Program-made: the position numbers and the translations under genes | Shown: positions 1 to 7,457 of the stretch, piece by piece | How positions within the stretch are numbered: position 1 is the stretch's first letter | Layout of the letters: every line of letters begins with the position of its first letter | Origin: DATFMP01 sp035266845 | GTDB lineage: Bacteria > SAR324 > JACQKK01 | NCBI GenBank assembly: GCA_035266845.1 | Contig: DATFMP010000042.1 | Location: 1-27,898 of the forward strand | Length of the DNA: 27,898 nucleotides | Reading direction: 5' to 3' | Notes under the pieces: generated by a model | The model's database searches: none | What the model saw: only the letters and a program-made list of their open reading frames with translations | What the model was told of the DNA's origin: nothing

Positions 1-222
1 ATCTTCATGAAGGCGGACGAAGGCGTGATCGCCGCGTCCCTGCGCGAGACGGCGGAGCGCTTCGCGGACGTGCTGATCGGCTCGTACCCCAGCTTCTTCC
101 GGCGCGAGTACTCGGTGAAGGTGACCCTGGAGGGCCGCGAAGCCAACAGCGTGGAAGCCGCCCTGGCGCACCTCAACGGCCGCCTCGGCACCCTGCCCGT
201 CACCATCGTGCGCGTGACCTGA
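1..222 (+). CDS. Molybdopterin-binding domain protein (MoaB/CinA-N-like), 3' fragment
   Basis: The reading frame is open from base 1 to the TGA at 220-222, so the gene begins left of the window and only about 73 C-terminal residues are visible. The fragment contains EGVIAASL, then FADVLIGSYPSFFR, then VKVTLEGREANSVEAAL. This order matches the C-terminal end of stand-alone MoCF-biosynthesis-type domains (often annotated competence/damage-inducible protein A), which end in E..IA..L...A..F..V.IGSYP.F and a final V.L..R....V..A...L strand and helix. Such proteins bind a molybdopterin-like ligand or belong to pyridine-nucleotide recycling, and the fragment cannot show which. The next gene starts 44 bases downstream on the same strand with its own Shine-Dalgarno, so the two may be co-transcribed. 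The ATG at 7 is internal and is not proposed as a start. Confidence 0.6.
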   Translation: MFMKADEGVIAASLRETAERFADVLIGSYPSFFRREYSVKVTLEGREANSVEAALAHLNGRLGTLPVTIVRVT

Positions 223-265
223 GGCCGCGCCCGCCCCCCCGTCCGATAGCCCTGGGAGCCCCCGC

Positions 266-757
266 ATGGCCGAATCCCCCAAGCCCGCCGCGCCCGCCAC
301 CGTGGGTGTGCTGGAGCAGCGCCGCATCGAGGCGGGCGTCATCAAGCCGCTCGTGCAGGCCTTCGAGGCGGAGCTGGGCCGCGAGAAGACCCGCGCCGTG
401 CTGGAGCGGGTGATCAAGCAACTTGCCCGCGAGCGCGGCCGCCAGCTTGCCGGGGAGGCTCCCAGCCGCACCCTGATGGGCTTCGCCGCCATGAAGGAGC
501 CCTGGACGCGCGGCAACGCGCTGGAGCTGGAGGTGCTGGAGGCCGGCGACGAGCGCTACAGCTACAACGTGACGCGCTGCCGCTACGCGGAGATGTACCG
601 CGAGCTGGGGCTGGCCGAGCTGGGCTTCTACTTGAGCTGCAACCGGGACGCCACGCTGATCGAGGGCTTCAACCCCGACCTGCAGCTCACCCGCACCCAG
701 ACCATCATGCAAGGCGCCCCATTCTGCGATTTCCGCTACACCCGCAGGAAGGGCTGA
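266..757 (+). CDS. L-2-amino-thiazoline-4-carboxylic acid hydrolase family protein
   Basis: This 163-residue cytosolic protein matches the ATC hydrolase family. Its named member opens the ring of L-2-amino-thiazoline-4-carboxylate during conversion of DL-ATC to cysteine. The family signature fills the C-terminal half: NVTRCRYAEMYRELGL (101-116), FYLSCNRDATLIEGFNP (121-137) and TRTQTIMQGAPFCDFRY (142-158). The conserved cysteines are C105, C125 and C154. The N-terminal 60 residues are helical and charged (LEQRRIEAGVIKPLVQAFEA). The ATG at 266 follows GGGAG with 7-nt spacing. Many family members sit in catabolic clusters with no thiazoline chemistry, so the true substrate is open. The gene ends convergently to phnA across a 270-bp spacer full of hairpins. 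Confidence 0.8.
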   Translation: MAESPKPAAPATVGVLEQRRIEAGVIKPLVQAFEAELGREKTRAVLERVIKQLARERGRQLAGEAPSRTLMGFAAMKEPWTRGNALELEVLEAGDERYSYNVTRCRYAEMYRELGLAELGFYLSCNRDATLIEGFNPDLQLTRTQTIMQGAPFCDFRYTRRKG

Positions 758-825
758 GCCCCCCGCCGCACACCTTGCATCCCGGCGCGGGCAGCACGCA
801 CCGGCGCGGGCACTTGGCTGTGTTT

Positions 826-1000
826 GGAAATGGGTTCTTAAGCGGCTCAGCCGCTTAAGAACCACAAGACATCCCGTGCGGGGGCCGAGGGGGCCCCCAC
901 ACCCCCGATACGGTCCCTGACCAAACCCGGCGGGGTCTGGCCCGCAATGAGAGTCCAGGGAGCCAAGCTCCCTGGTAGGGGTTTGGGGGCAACGCCCCCA
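826..1000 (+). repeat. Mosaic 3'-end repeat element, copy 1
   Basis: The region between the convergent ATC-hydrolase-family and phnA genes is a chain of hairpins. After the 31-bp palindrome comes GGGGGCC (880-886) pairing with GGCCCCC (892-898), then CCAGGGAGC (955-963) with GCTCCCTGG (967-975) around a CAA loop, then TGGGGGC (984-990) with GCCCCCA (994-1000) around an AAC loop. The block GGGGGCCGAGGG (880-891) followed by GATACGG (907-913) recurs after other genes in this window. No long T-run follows the stems, so classical rho-independent termination is uncertain. A noncoding role in mRNA 3' ends or a spreading intergenic repeat fits best. No gene is seen in 758-1027. Confidence 0.6.
833..863. 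repeat. Perfect 31-bp palindrome (15-bp arms, 1-nt centre)
   Basis: The left arm GGTTCTTAAGCGGCT (833-847), a single C at 848 and the right arm AGCCGCTTAAGAACC (849-863) form a perfect inverted repeat, read base by base. It lies 75 bases after the ATC-hydrolase-family stop codon and 165 bases before the phnA stop, so it serves the 3' ends of two convergent genes. With essentially no loop it would form a cruciform or a long hairpin in RNA from either strand. A degenerate relative of the arm (AGCCGCTTGAAAACC) lies at about 15747-15761, also next to a gene 3' end. It may act as a bidirectional terminator or be a REP-like repeat. Confidence 0.75.
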
Positions 1001-1027
1001 TCACCATCATGCTTTTCAAAACAGAAC

Positions 1028-2275
1028 TTAATCCACGCCGTTCAGCGTGAAGTCGAACACGTCGAAGTTGCGCAGCCGCGTGGCGGGGTCGCTGGCCCGC
1101 GCGCGGTAGGCAGCGTTGAGCGGTGCGCTGAGCACGAACGGCACGCGCTGCTCCGCCAGTCCGCCGTGGGAGCGCAGGCCGCCCGCGAGCTGGCTCAGGT
1201 CGTGCTCCGCGGGGGATTTGCCCAGCGCCACGTCGCCCTGGCTCACCACCACCAGATCGCCCACCCGGTCCGGAGGCAGCTCGAAGCGCGCGCAGGCCTC
1301 AGCCCGGGTGGCGGCGTACTCGATGCCGGGTTGGGCGCGCAGGCGCTCCAACAACGGCGCGGGGTCCATGCCGTGCGGTAGGTACACCGTGGCATAGGAG
1401 CCCAACGCCCCGTGGTGGAGCACGTAGGGATCGGTGATGGGCAGGATCACGCGGGCGCGGCCCGGCCCCACCCAGCCGTCCAGCAGGGGGGAGAGGTAAA
1501 TCACGTGGGGCTCGCCCGCGGCGGTGTTCTTGGCGTTCATGCCGTGGTCGGCCGTCAGCCCCACCACCGCGCCCAGAGCCGCCAGGCGCCCCCACAGGGC
1601 ATCCAGCGCGCCGTAGAAGGCATCGCTGGCGGGATCGCCCGGGGCGTGCTTGTGCTGCACGTAGTCCGTGGTGGAGAGGTAGAGCACCTGCGGGCGCTCG
1701 GTCTCCAGCAGGCGCACACCGGCCTCCAGCACGAACTCGCTGAGGGCAGCGGAGTACACGTCCGGCGTTTCGCGGCCCACCAGCGCGTTGACCTGCCCGA
1801 TGCCGTGCTCGGCCAGGGTGGCCTCGTGCGCCTTTTCCGCGGAGAAGCAGATGCCCCCGCGCAGGCCATGCCCCAGCAGGCGCCGCAGCTTGTCCTTGGC
1901 CGTAACCACCGCCACGCGCACGCCCGCCTCGGAGAGCGCCGCCAGGATGCTCCCGGCACGCAGGAAGCGCGGCTCGTTCATCATCACCTCGGAACCCGTA
2001 TCGGGATCGAGGAAGAAGTTGCCCGAGATGCCGTGCACGGCCGACGGCGCGCCGGTCACGATGGACAGGTTGTTGGGATTGGTGAAGCTGGGCACGACGC
2101 AGTCCGCCTGCCCGTAGTAGCCCTCCGCCCGGAAGCGCGCCAGGTTCGGCAGCAGGCCGCGCGCCAGGGCATCTTCGAAGTACGCGGGCGCGCTGCCGTC
2201 GATGCACACCACGACCACGGGGCGCTGCGGCAGGCGGTAGGAGCGACCGTTGACGGTGACGGAATCCATGGGCAT
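1028..2275 (-). CDS. phnA: Phosphonoacetate hydrolase
   Basis: This 415-residue enzyme of the alkaline phosphatase superfamily cleaves the C-P bond of phosphonoacetate to give acetate and phosphate, using two zinc ions. All expected metal ligands are visible: D26 in VVCIDGS, nucleophile T65 in PSFTNPNNLSIVTG, D204 and H208 in STTDYVQHKH, D243 and H244 in TADHGMN, and H370 in RSHGG. Length (about 406-420) and sequence order match known PhnA enzymes throughout, including MMNEPRFLRA and VVTAKDKLRRLLGHGL. Two ATGs, at 2275 and 2269, are possible starts and neither has a strong Shine-Dalgarno. A beta-hydroxyacid dehydrogenase lies 169 bp upstream on the same strand. No other phosphonate gene (phnW, phnY, transporter, LysR regulator) is in the window, so phosphonoacetate is probably imported or generated by genes elsewhere. 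Confidence 0.93.
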   Translation of the reverse strand: MPMDSVTVNGRSYRLPQRPVVVVCIDGSAPAYFEDALARGLLPNLARFRAEGYYGQADCVVPSFTNPNNLSIVTGAPSAVHGISGNFFLDPDTGSEVMMNEPRFLRAGSILAALSEAGVRVAVVTAKDKLRRLLGHGLRGGICFSAEKAHEATLAEHGIGQVNALVGRETPDVYSAALSEFVLEAGVRLLETERPQVLYLSTTDYVQHKHAPGDPASDAFYGALDALWGRLAALGAVVGLTADHGMNAKNTAAGEPHVIYLSPLLDGWVGPGRARVILPITDPYVLHHGALGSYATVYLPHGMDPAPLLERLRAQPGIEYAATRAEACARFELPPDRVGDLVVVSQGDVALGKSPAEHDLSQLAGGLRSHGGLAEQRVPFVLSAPLNAAYRARASDPATRLRNFDVFDFTLNGVD

Positions 2276-2444
2276 CCGGGGCCAGAGGGCAGTGCGCGGC
2301 GCTTCTGCGCCAGCCTATCACCTGGGCCCCGGCGATGGGAATGCGGGGTGGGGTGAGCGGCGACGCTCCCCCCACCGCACCCGTGATTTGCAGGTGCAGG
2401 TGCAGGCGCAGGCGCGGACCTCCCTCCCCCCCGAAGGAGCCGCC

Positions 2445-3329
2445 CTACTCCCGCACCTCGGTTTCCAGGGCGCTTTCCAGCAGGCGCAGCACCACGCCCA
2501 CATCGTCCTTGCCCCAGCCCTTCACGCGGCCCTGCTGCAGCAGCGTGTAGGTGTAGGAGCCGTAAGCCAGCGGGGTCTCGGTCTGCCGACCCAGGTCCAG
2601 CGCCAGCGTGAGGTCCTTGTGGGCCAGATTCAAGGCGAACTCCTGCGCCCAGTCCCCACGCAGCCCCTTGCGGCTGAGGCGCTTGAGGGAGTTGCTGCCG
2701 CCGCTGGAGGCGGCCATCACGTCGGCCATCATGCGGGGGTTCAGGCCGGCCCGCGTGGCCAGCATCAGCGCCTCGGAGGCCACGGCGAGGTTGCAGAAGG
2801 ACACCATGTTGTTGCAGAGCTTGGCGATGCTGCCCGAGCCGATGGGCCCCGTGAGGAACACGTTGGCGCCCATGCAGCCCAGGATGGGCTTCACGCGGTC
2901 GAAGGCGTCCTGCTTGCCGCCGCACATGATGGCCAGCGTGGCCGCCTCGGCGCCGTCCACACCGCCGCTCACGGGGGCATCCAGGAAGGCGATGCCCTTG
3001 GCGGCCAGCGCCTCGCTGATGCGCTTGACCACGGCGGGGGCGTTGGTGCTCAGGTCCACCACGGTGGCGCCGCTCCTGGCGCCCGCGGCAATGCCGTTCT
3101 CGCCCAGCACCACCTGCTCCACGTCCGCCGGCATGGGCAGGGAGGTGAAGATGATGTCGACCTGACCGGCCACGGCTTTGGGCGAGTCGGCCACGGTGGT
3201 CTTGGCGCCGCTCACGCGGGCGATCGCGTCCGGGTTGATGTCAAACACGACCACCTCGTGGCCGCCCTTGAGCACGTTGCGGCACATGGGGCCGCCCATC
3301 ATGCCGACGCCGACGAATCCGACTTTCAT
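2445..3329 (-). CDS. NAD(P)-dependent beta-hydroxyacid dehydrogenase (3-hydroxyisobutyrate / tartronate semialdehyde reductase family)
   Basis: This 294-residue oxidoreductase has the full family layout. The N-terminal Rossmann motif is GVGMMG at 7-12 in MKVGFVGVGMMGGPM, and an aspartate at the end of beta-2 (VVVFDINPD) suggests NAD preference. The substrate-binding motif is DAPVSGG (117-123). Catalytic K170 lies in GSIAKLCNN and a second conserved lysine, K238, in AHKDL. Length is typical (290-300). The start at 3329 follows GGAAGG on the minus strand and gives the family's normal N-terminus; a longer open frame upstream is rejected because its extra residues look like intergenic sequence. 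Family members oxidise or reduce 3-hydroxyisobutyrate, 2-hydroxy-3-oxopropionate, glyoxylate or succinic semialdehyde, and sequence alone does not choose. It lies 5' of phnA and may share its transcript. Confidence 0.88.
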   Translation of the reverse strand: MKVGFVGVGMMGGPMCRNVLKGGHEVVVFDINPDAIARVSGAKTTVADSPKAVAGQVDIIFTSLPMPADVEQVVLGENGIAAGARSGATVVDLSTNAPAVVKRISEALAAKGIAFLDAPVSGGVDGAEAATLAIMCGGKQDAFDRVKPILGCMGANVFLTGPIGSGSIAKLCNNMVSFCNLAVASEALMLATRAGLNPRMMADVMAASSGGSNSLKRLSRKGLRGDWAQEFALNLAHKDLTLALDLGRQTETPLAYGSYTYTLLQQGRVKGWGKDDVGVVLRLLESALETEVRE

Positions 3330-3705
3330 GGCTGCCTTCCGAAGAATGCGGGTGGGGGAGAGGGCTGCGGCGCTCGCGGGGGGTCCCGGCGGGCGGTCGC
3401 GGCGACCCGTGCATTCACGCACAGAACGCGTCCCACAGGCAAGCGGCGCCGGGCGGCTCGCCACCACCCGCCCCGTGAGCCGACGTCAAGCCGGGTTCCC
3501 GGCACCGGCCATACCCACATCGGTGGCGCGAGCGTCCCCGCCCGCGTGCCACCCCGTTTGGGCGCGGGCGAGCCAATGCCCATCCCATCTGCGCTGTGCC
3601 GGTGCCCATTGACGCGCCCCGCGCGCTCCGGCTATGAGCGGTGAGCGGGCGCGGCCATGGCAGGCCGGCCTGCGCTGCCGTTCACCCCGCATCCGGCTCG
3701 GGCCC
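3330..3705. other. Gene-free divergent spacer between the dehydrogenase and tenA-like gene
   Basis: This 376-bp divergent region must carry promoters for both neighbours. Open frames through it have no recognisable protein and no suitable Shine-Dalgarno. A weak -10-like TATGAG occurs in CCGGCTATGAGCGG near 3632, but no convincing -35 precedes it. I see no hairpin, repeat or RNA gene that stands out. Confidence 0.5.
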
Positions 3706-4356
3706 ATGACGCTCTCCGAACAAGTCCTGCAGGACAACGCCGCGGTCTGGCGCACCTGGCTGCCGCACCCGTTCACGCAGGCGGTCGCCGACGGCACCGT
3801 GCCGCGCAAGGTCTTCCTGCGCTGGCTGGCGCAGGACTACCGCTTCGTGGCCGACGGCCTGCGCTTCCTGGGTGCCCTGCTGGCCAAGGCCCCGCCGGCG
3901 CTGGTGGATCCGCTGGCGGAGACCCTGCACGCATGGCACAGCGAGTTGGGGCTGTTCCGCGAGGCCGCCGAGCGCGAGGGTGCCGACCTGGCCGCGCCGC
4001 CCAGCTTCATCACGCAGGCGTACTCGGACTTTCTGCTGGCCGTGGCACACCAGGAGCCCTTCGCCGTGGGCTGGGCCGTCTTGTTCGGCGTGGAGCGCTC
4101 GTATCACGACGCGTGGCGCTGGGCCCGCGACCGCGCCGCGGCGGACAATCCCTACCGCCCGTGGCTGGAGAACTGGGGCTCGGACGCGTTCCGCACCTTC
4201 ACGGAGAGCCTGGCCGAGCGGCTGGACGCCCTGGCGCCGGGCCTGGACGAGGCCACCCGGGCCCGCCTGCGCGAGCGCTTCGCCCAGACCGCGCGCTTCG
4301 AGCACCACTTCTGGGAGATGGCTTGGCACGGCGAGCGCTTCGCGGTGCCACGCTGA
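3706..4356 (+). CDS. TenA/thiaminase II-like family protein lacking the active-site cysteine
   Basis: This 216-residue all-helical protein resembles TenA, the haem-oxygenase-fold enzyme that salvages thiamin pyrimidine by hydrolysing aminopyrimidine or degraded thiamin. Supporting segments are HPFTQAVADGTVPRKVFLRW (21-40), LAQDYRFVADGLRFL (41-55, with conserved D44), FITQAYSDFLLAVAH (101-115) and HHFWEMAW (200-207, with the conserved C-terminal glutamate E204). Where classical TenA has a catalytic cysteine, this protein reads WAVLFGVERSYHDAW (123-137) with no cysteine. It therefore belongs with the cysteine-less TenA_E-type proteins, whose substrates vary. I chose ATG 3706 because homology starts there; an upstream ATG at 3634 would add 24 basic residues of no clear family. 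No thiamin biosynthesis gene or THI-box riboswitch is nearby. Confidence 0.78.
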   Translation: MTLSEQVLQDNAAVWRTWLPHPFTQAVADGTVPRKVFLRWLAQDYRFVADGLRFLGALLAKAPPALVDPLAETLHAWHSELGLFREAAEREGADLAAPPSFITQAYSDFLLAVAHQEPFAVGWAVLFGVERSYHDAWRWARDRAAADNPYRPWLENWGSDAFRTFTESLAERLDALAPGLDEATRARLRERFAQTARFEHHFWEMAWHGERFAVPR

Positions 4357-4480
4357 GCCGGGCTGCCCTGGCCGCTCTTCCATTCGTCGGCCGGGCGGGC
4401 TAGGCTCCCGGCGAATCCGGATGCAAACCAGCCCACTGGAACCCGGAGTGCCGCCCTCACAGACCAATGGAGGCAACGAC

Positions 4481-5095
4481 ATGGCCGATGCATCGAGCAC
4501 AGTGGAGCCGCGGGACATCCTCACCTTCTGGTTTGGGGATGACGCGGCCCAGCCGCTGGCCAACGCCTCGCGCTGGTTCACGCGTGACGACGCCTTCGAT
4601 GCGGAGGTGCGCACCCGCTTCGCCGGCGCCCTGGAGCGTGCCGGGCGCGGCGAGGTGGAAGACTGGAACGAGTGGCCGGATACTTCGCTGGCGCTGGTGA
4701 TCCTGCTGGACCAGTTCCCGCGCAACATCCATCGCGACTCGCCCGAGGCCTTCGCCCACGATGCCCACGCACGGCAGTGCACCCTGGCGGGGGTCGCTCG
4801 CGGGCAGGACACCATGCTGACGCCGGTGCAGCGCTGGTTCTTCTATATGCCGCTCATGCACGCGGAAGACCTGGCATTGCAGGATCGCGGGCTGGTGCTG
4901 TTCCTCGACCTGGCCCGGACGCCCGGCCTGTCGCCCGAGGTGGCCGAGGCCCTGGGCCGCGTGGTGGACTACGCCGAGCGGCACCGCACCGTGATCGAGC
5001 GCTTTGGGCGCTTCCCGCACCGCAACGCGGCGCTGGGCCGCGCCACCACGCCGGCTGAGCAGGCCTGGCTGGAGGCGCACCCCGACGGGTTCTAG
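4481..5095 (+). CDS. DUF924 family protein
   Basis: This 204-residue soluble helical protein carries the DUF924 hallmarks: DILTFWFGDD (12-21), RWFTRDDAFDAEVRTRF (31-47), then LVILLDQFPRNIHR (72-85) followed by AFAHDAHARQ (90-99), and RFGRFPHRNAALGR near the C-terminus. Members are widespread, TPR-like and of unknown biochemical function. The start is well defined by GGAGG at 4469-4473, seven bases before ATG 4481. The open frame extends much further upstream, but that part is a shadow of the tenA-like gene. A TAGGCT hexamer at 4401-4406 in the 124-bp spacer could be a -10 element, without a good -35. It stands between the tenA-like gene and an NTF2-like gene on the same strand, with no evident functional link. 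Confidence 0.88.
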   Translation: MADASSTVEPRDILTFWFGDDAAQPLANASRWFTRDDAFDAEVRTRFAGALERAGRGEVEDWNEWPDTSLALVILLDQFPRNIHRDSPEAFAHDAHARQCTLAGVARGQDTMLTPVQRWFFYMPLMHAEDLALQDRGLVLFLDLARTPGLSPEVAEALGRVVDYAERHRTVIERFGRFPHRNAALGRATTPAEQAWLEAHPDGF

Positions 5096-5137
5096 CGCCA
5101 CCGGGGGCGGGGAATGGCCTCAGCGCACATCCCGCCA

Positions 5138-5166
5138 TTTCCTCTTTCACCTCAATTCGCTAGAGT
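5138..5166 (+). promoter_or_regulatory. Weak sigma-70-like promoter candidate for the NTF2-like gene
   Basis: In the only less GC-rich stretch of this spacer, TTTCCT (5138-5143) and TAGAGT (5161-5166) are separated by 17 bases. They match the consensus at 3/6 and 4/6 positions. This would start transcription about 85 bases before ATG 5258. It is a visual match only. Confidence 0.25.
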
Positions 5167-5257
5167 GGCCACACACAAGAAGGGTGGGTCATGCCCCGGG
5201 GAGGTGCCGCGTGTAGCGCTGTGCGACCCCACACCAGTCCAAAAGGGGGAGTCGAGC

Positions 5258-5683
5258 ATGACGCCTGCATTCGCGACGGACGTCCAGCGTGAGGTGTGGG
5301 ACGCGCTGCAGCGGCTCAATGCCGCGTGGCTGCACGGGGAGCTGGACAACCTCTCCGAGCTGCTGCACGAGCGCATGGTGATCGTGCCGCCGGGCTTTCA
5401 GCAGCGCATCGAAGGCGCGGTGGCCTGTGCGGAGGGCTACCAGGAGTTCGCGCGACTGGCCACCGTGGAGTCCTACGAGGAGTCCGACGCCACCGTGGAG
5501 GTGTTCGGCGCCACGGCTATCGTCAGCTACCTCTACCAGCTCACCTACACGATGGAAGGCGCCAGCTACCAGGACTCGGGGCACGACCTGTACGTGTTCG
5601 TGCACGAGGACGGGCGCTGGCAGGCCGTATGGCGCACCCTGGTGCCCCTGCTCTCCGACACGGCGGCCCTGAGCCGGCGCTAG
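5258..5683 (+). CDS. NTF2-like (SnoaL/DUF4440-type) protein
   Basis: This 141-residue protein has the cone-shaped alpha+beta barrel signature. An N-terminal helix reads VQREVWDALQRLNAAWLHGE, followed by LSELLHERMVIVPPGF (the D/E-L...L...D..F.... step), a helix EGYQEFARLA, and then beta strands ATVEVFGATAIVSYLYQLTYTM, YQDSGHDLYVFVHEDGRWQAVWRTLVPL. The final D-G-RW..VW pattern is typical of DUF4440/SnoaL-like domains. Such folds serve as isomerases, hydrolases or ligand-binding subunits, and no catalytic set identifies a reaction here. ATG 5258 has a strong GGGGGAG Shine-Dalgarno about 7 nt upstream. An alternative ATG at 5114 would add 48 unrelated residues and is rejected. A 407-bp gene-free region follows. 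Confidence 0.8.
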   Translation: MTPAFATDVQREVWDALQRLNAAWLHGELDNLSELLHERMVIVPPGFQQRIEGAVACAEGYQEFARLATVESYEESDATVEVFGATAIVSYLYQLTYTMEGASYQDSGHDLYVFVHEDGRWQAVWRTLVPLLSDTAALSRR

Positions 5684-5853
5684 GCACTGTTCGGCGAGAC
5701 CGGCCTGGCCCCGCGACGGCAGCGGCGGGCCTGCGCAACGAGCATACCAAGCCCCAGCAGGCGCGCGGCCTCTACGGGGCGGTGCTGGCGTCCGCCGCCG
5801 GTGGCCACACGGCGCCGGAGGTCATGCCGCCCGGGCCTGAGCCGCCGTTTCGA

Positions 5854-5882
5854 TTGACAGCACCCCAGCACCGCGCTATCCA
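5854..5882 (+). promoter_or_regulatory. Candidate sigma-70 promoter upstream of the solute-binding protein
   Basis: A perfect -35 hexamer TTGACA (5854-5859) is followed after exactly 17 bases by TATCCA (5877-5882, 3/6 match). It is the only such site in the 407-bp gene-free stretch 5684-6090. It would give a leader of roughly 200 nt before ATG 6091. No riboswitch fold was recognised in that leader, and the rest of 5684-6090 holds no gene I can support. Confidence 0.4.
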
Positions 5883-6090
5883 GAGCAATCACACGCACGA
5901 GAGCGCCATACCCCGTCCAGAGCCGTCTGTCGACGCCTGCTGCCAGTTTGGAGCCGATCCGGCGGGCTTCTGCACGCGAGGCCGTGCTGGACGCCTCTGT
6001 TTTTGCGGCCTTGACGGCATATCGGCTTGGGGAAGGGAGCGTTCCGGGTGTGGGGCGGGGGGAGGACCCAACGCAAACAAGGGAGCAATC

Positions 6091-7380
6091 ATGGACAAGC
6101 AAAGCCCGAAGGGTATGTCCCGCCGAGCGTTCGTCAAGACGGCGAGCGCAGCGGCTGCCGGCGTGACACTAGGCTACTTTGGCGGCAAGGCGCCGGCCAT
6201 GGCCCAGGAGCACCAGTTGCACAGCCTGCAGCTCAGCAGCTTCGTGTCGGCCACCGACGAGACGCTGAAACAGATCGCCGCGGAGTTCGGCAAGCAGGCC
6301 GGCGTGAAGATGAACATGGAGTTCATCGGCCTCAACGACGTGCTGCCGCGCGCCATCGCCGCCGTGGAGAGCAGGACCGGGCCGGACCTGATCCTGCTGC
6401 AATGGAACCAGGGCTACCTGTTCGGCAAGTCCTTCGTGGACATGGGTGACGTGGTGCAGGCCGTCGGCGGGAAGAAGATCTACCTGTTCAACCGCCAAGC
6501 TGTGCACGTCAACGGTGTATACCGCGGCGTGCCCCACTACAACGTCGGCAGCGCCATGGTCTACAACAAGCCCATGTGGGACGAAGCGGGCATCAATGAG
6601 TATCCGGACACCTACGAGGGCCTGCTGCGTGACGGCACCAAGCTGAAGAAGCTGGGCTATCCGATCGGCTGGACACTGGGCCACACCATCGGCGACGGCG
6701 CCTTCGGCAACTACCCGCTGCTGTGGGCCTTCGGCGGCTACGAGCGTGACGCCAAGGGCCGCGTGGCCATCAACAGCAAGGGCACCCGGGCCGCGTGCGA
6801 CTTCATGCGCGAGTTCTGGAATGCGGCCTGCGACGAGGGCGGTATGGCCTGGAACGACTCCAGCAACAACCAGGCGTTCCTGGGTGAAACCATCTCGTGC
6901 TGCCTGAACGCGGCCAGCATCTACATGAAGGCCCGGCGCGACAAAAACCCCATCGCCGACAAGATCCGCCACACCGTGGCGCAGAAGGGGCCGGCGGGGC
7001 GCTTCGAACTGATCCAGCAGTACAACTACCACGTCCCCGCCTACTCCAAGAACGTGTCCCTGGCCAAGGAGTGGTTGCGCTTCCTGCTGCGCCACGACAA
7101 CTACGAGCGATTCTTCGTGTCCAGCGGGGGCTTCGCCCAGGGCATCTCGGCGGAATGGGAGCACCACAAGCTGTGGGATCAGGATCCCGTCATGAAGCCC
7201 TATTCCGAGCTCAGCAAGTACGGCCGCAACATGGGCTACAAGGCCGCGTACGACCGCGCCTCCTCCGAGGTGCAGGCCAAGTACATCGTCGCGGACCTGT
7301 TCGTGCGCGCCATCAAGGATGGCACCAATTCCGCCATCAAATGGGCCGAAGGCGAGCTCAAGCAGGTCTACAAGGCCTGA
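6091..7380 (+). CDS. Tat-exported ABC transporter solute-binding protein (family 1, sugar/glycerol-phosphate type)
   Basis: This 429-residue periplasmic protein starts with a twin-arginine signal: SRRAFVK at 10-16, a hydrophobic stretch ASAAAAGVTLGYFGG, and a probable cleavage after APAMA at about 38. The mature part reads like a family 1 extracellular solute-binding protein (UgpB/MalE group): FVSATDETLKQIAAEFGKQAG with PDLILLQWNQGYLF, VPHYNVGSAMVYNKPMWDEAGI, YPDTYEGLLRDGTKLKKLGYPIGW, and a C-terminal WAEGELKQVYKA helix. It would deliver a ligand, probably a carbohydrate or polyol, to a membrane permease. No permease or ATPase gene is within the window, so the gene is an orphan here. ATG 6091 has GGGAG 5 nt upstream. 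A long perfect hairpin follows the stop codon. Tat export may imply folding or metal loading before secretion. Confidence 0.88.
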   Translation: MDKQSPKGMSRRAFVKTASAAAAGVTLGYFGGKAPAMAQEHQLHSLQLSSFVSATDETLKQIAAEFGKQAGVKMNMEFIGLNDVLPRAIAAVESRTGPDLILLQWNQGYLFGKSFVDMGDVVQAVGGKKIYLFNRQAVHVNGVYRGVPHYNVGSAMVYNKPMWDEAGINEYPDTYEGLLRDGTKLKKLGYPIGWTLGHTIGDGAFGNYPLLWAFGGYERDAKGRVAINSKGTRAACDFMREFWNAACDEGGMAWNDSSNNQAFLGETISCCLNAASIYMKARRDKNPIADKIRHTVAQKGPAGRFELIQQYNYHVPAYSKNVSLAKEWLRFLLRHDNYERFFVSSGGFAQGISAEWEHHKLWDQDPVMKPYSELSKYGRNMGYKAAYDRASSEVQAKYIVADLFVRAIKDGTNSAIKWAEGELKQVYKA

Positions 7381-7402
7381 GCGGTTCGCTTCGCTTCGCG
7401 CG

Positions 7403-7435
7403 GCGCCCGGCAGGGCTAGCGGCCCTGCCGGGCGC
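7403..7435 (+). terminator. Strong hairpin after the solute-binding protein gene
   Basis: GCGCCCGGCAGGGC (7403-7416) pairs perfectly with GCCCTGCCGGGCGC (7422-7435) around TAGCG, a 14-bp GC-rich stem 22 nt after the stop codon. No T-run follows (TGCCGCAC), so it may act as a terminator or as an mRNA 3'-end stabiliser. Confidence 0.6.
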
Positions 7436-7457
7436 TGCCGCACTTCTCCGATGGACG

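Noticed and set aside
200..865. A 221-codon frame on the minus strand opposite the ATC-hydrolase-family gene
   Set aside because: It is an antisense shadow with Ala/Gly/Arg-rich low-complexity translation and no family pattern, while the plus-strand protein has clear conserved motifs.
2250..3644. A 464-codon plus-strand frame through phnA and the dehydrogenase
   Set aside because: It is His/Gly/Ala-rich and low complexity, and lies opposite two well-recognised genes. High GC produces long antisense frames.
3682..4815. A 377-codon minus-strand frame opposite the tenA-like and DUF924 genes
   Set aside because: No recognisable domain; both genes on the other strand have strong family matches.
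5684..6090. A riboswitch or small RNA in the long leader of the solute-binding protein gene
   Set aside because: I could not recognise any known riboswitch core or a convincing terminator/antiterminator pair. Only the TTGACA promoter candidate stands out.
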